Source of the DNA: Betaproteobacteria bacterium UBA931
GTDB lineage: Bacteria > Pseudomonadota > Gammaproteobacteria > Burkholderiales > Casimicrobiaceae
Direction: 5' to 3'
DNA: 13,787 bases
Assembly (NCBI GenBank): GCA_002293615.1
Contig: DBDN01000086.1
Span: forward strand, 30,005 to 43,791
Under the pieces are notes generated by a model that made no database searches, was not told the origin of the DNA, and saw nothing but the letters and a program-made list of their open reading frames with translations. Position 1 is the first letter of the stretch. Every line of letters starts with the position of its first letter. The translations under genes and the position numbers were made by a program. This document shows positions 13,156 to 13,787 of this stretch, piece by piece.

Positions 13156-13185
13156 TTGGCCGAGATACGGAAGTTTCGGTATGAT
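13156..13185 (+). promoter_or_regulatory. Promoter of the peroxiredoxin gene with embedded dyad
   Basis: TTGGCC (13156-13161), 18-bp spacer, TATGAT (13180-13185). Within it, ATACGGAAGTTTCGGTAT (13165-13182) is an imperfect dyad with ATAC/GTAT and GAA/TTC arms. The dyad overlaps the spacer and -10, a position suited to a repressor site. Confidence 0.55.
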
Positions 13186-13219
13186 ATTTCTTTAGATCCT
13201 GCAATCATTGGGGTAAACA

Positions 13220-13786
13220 ATGAAAACGATCGGCGATAAACTGGAAACTTTTGAAGTTGTGGGTGTAAAACCCGGATTTACGCAACCGGAAGAAAACGAG
13301 ATATCGGCTTTTGCGCCGATCAATGAAAAGTCTTTTTCCGGCAAATGGAAAGTGATTTATTTTTATCCCAAAGATTTTACCATTGTTTGCCCGACGGAAA
13401 TTGTTGCTTTTAACAAGCTGGTAAGAGAGTTTTCAGATCGCAATACCATGCTGATTGGCGGTTCTTCCGACAACGAATACGTCAAGCTCGCTTGGCGACG
13501 CGATCACCCCGATCTGAATAAGCTTACGCATTGGCAGTTTGCCGATACAACGGGTTCGTTAATTGACCAATTGGGTGTGCGTGATCCGAAAACAGGTGTT
13601 GCGTTTCGGGCAACGTTTATTATCAACCCCTTCAATATCATTCAGCATGTTTCAGCGAACAATCTTGATGTCGGGCGCAACCCGGATGAAACGCTGCGCA
13701 TTCTTGACGCACTGCAAACCGGCGCGCTGTGCGTGTGCAACCGAGACATTGGCGACCCGATACCGGACGAAATGCTGATACGTTGA
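13220..13786 (+). CDS. ahpC: AhpC-type peroxiredoxin (three-cysteine, mycobacterial-like)
   Basis: It reduces peroxides through a reactive cysteine. The 188-residue product has the peroxidatic motif DFTIVCPTE (52-60) with Cys57, the catalytic Arg130 in FRATFIINP, and a C-terminal CVC pair (Cys171, Cys173) in ALQTGALCVCNRDIGDP. The last motif and spacing resemble Mycobacterium tuberculosis AhpC (Cys61, 174, 176), which is regenerated through AhpD rather than AhpF. The start has GGGG six bases before the ATG. The stop is at 13784-13786, one base from the window edge, so any ahpD partner would lie just outside. It follows the ArsR-type regulator by 148 bp with its own promoter. The symbol is by similarity to that subgroup. 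Confidence 0.9.
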   Translation: MKTIGDKLETFEVVGVKPGFTQPEENEISAFAPINEKSFSGKWKVIYFYPKDFTIVCPTEIVAFNKLVREFSDRNTMLIGGSSDNEYVKLAWRRDHPDLNKLTHWQFADTTGSLIDQLGVRDPKTGVAFRATFIINPFNIIQHVSANNLDVGRNPDETLRILDALQTGALCVCNRDIGDPIPDEMLIR

Positions 13787-13787
13787 T

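Overview
The window carries ordinary chromosomal genes of a proteobacterium with moderate GC content. Several things point to the Gammaproteobacteria: the order radC | coaBC–(HdeD-family gene)–dut resembles the enterobacterial radC–coaBC–dut neighbourhood, glmU and glmS are adjacent, dacA is followed by a D-amino-acid aminotransferase gene, and the Pro/Arg/His tRNA cluster is typical. The left edge holds the tail of a TfpX/TfpZ-type pilin accessory protein, so the organism probably makes type IV pili. A Cardiobacteriales-like relative (Suttonella/Dichelobacter) would fit, but that is only a guess.

Layout, left to right. Positions 1-369 encode the C-terminal part of the pilin accessory protein, followed by a small terminator hairpin. 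A tRNA-Met gene on the minus strand comes next, then a plus-strand cluster of tRNA-Pro(UGG), tRNA-Arg(UCU) and tRNA-His(GUG). Positions 1127-3400 hold a minus-strand run coaBC > HdeD-family membrane protein > dut; the last two overlap by ATGA. radC diverges from coaBC. dnaA follows, unusually without dnaN and without DnaA boxes beside it, and then the tight pair glmU-glmS, which makes UDP-GlcNAc precursors. A terminator separates glmS from the convergent minus-strand pair dacA-dat, which concerns peptidoglycan and D-amino acids. rpiA diverges from dacA. At 12135-12456 lies a tRNA-Ile(CAU) gene whose anticodon loop is interrupted by a 243-nt group I intron. The window ends with an ArsR-family regulator and a three-cysteine AhpC-type peroxiredoxin.

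The most notable element is the intron-containing tRNA-Ile2 gene. The intron lacks any ORF. It shows the group I landmarks: an internal guide, P3, P4, P6, P7, P8, P9 and a terminal G. Its inferred insertion point is between U33 and C34, just before the anticodon, and the D-loop of the host tRNA is enlarged. Second is the ArsR-type regulator with paired cysteines next to a peroxiredoxin, with inverted repeats in both promoter/leader regions, which suggests but does not prove a thiol-responsive regulatory pair. No CRISPR array, transposase, integrase or origin of replication was seen.
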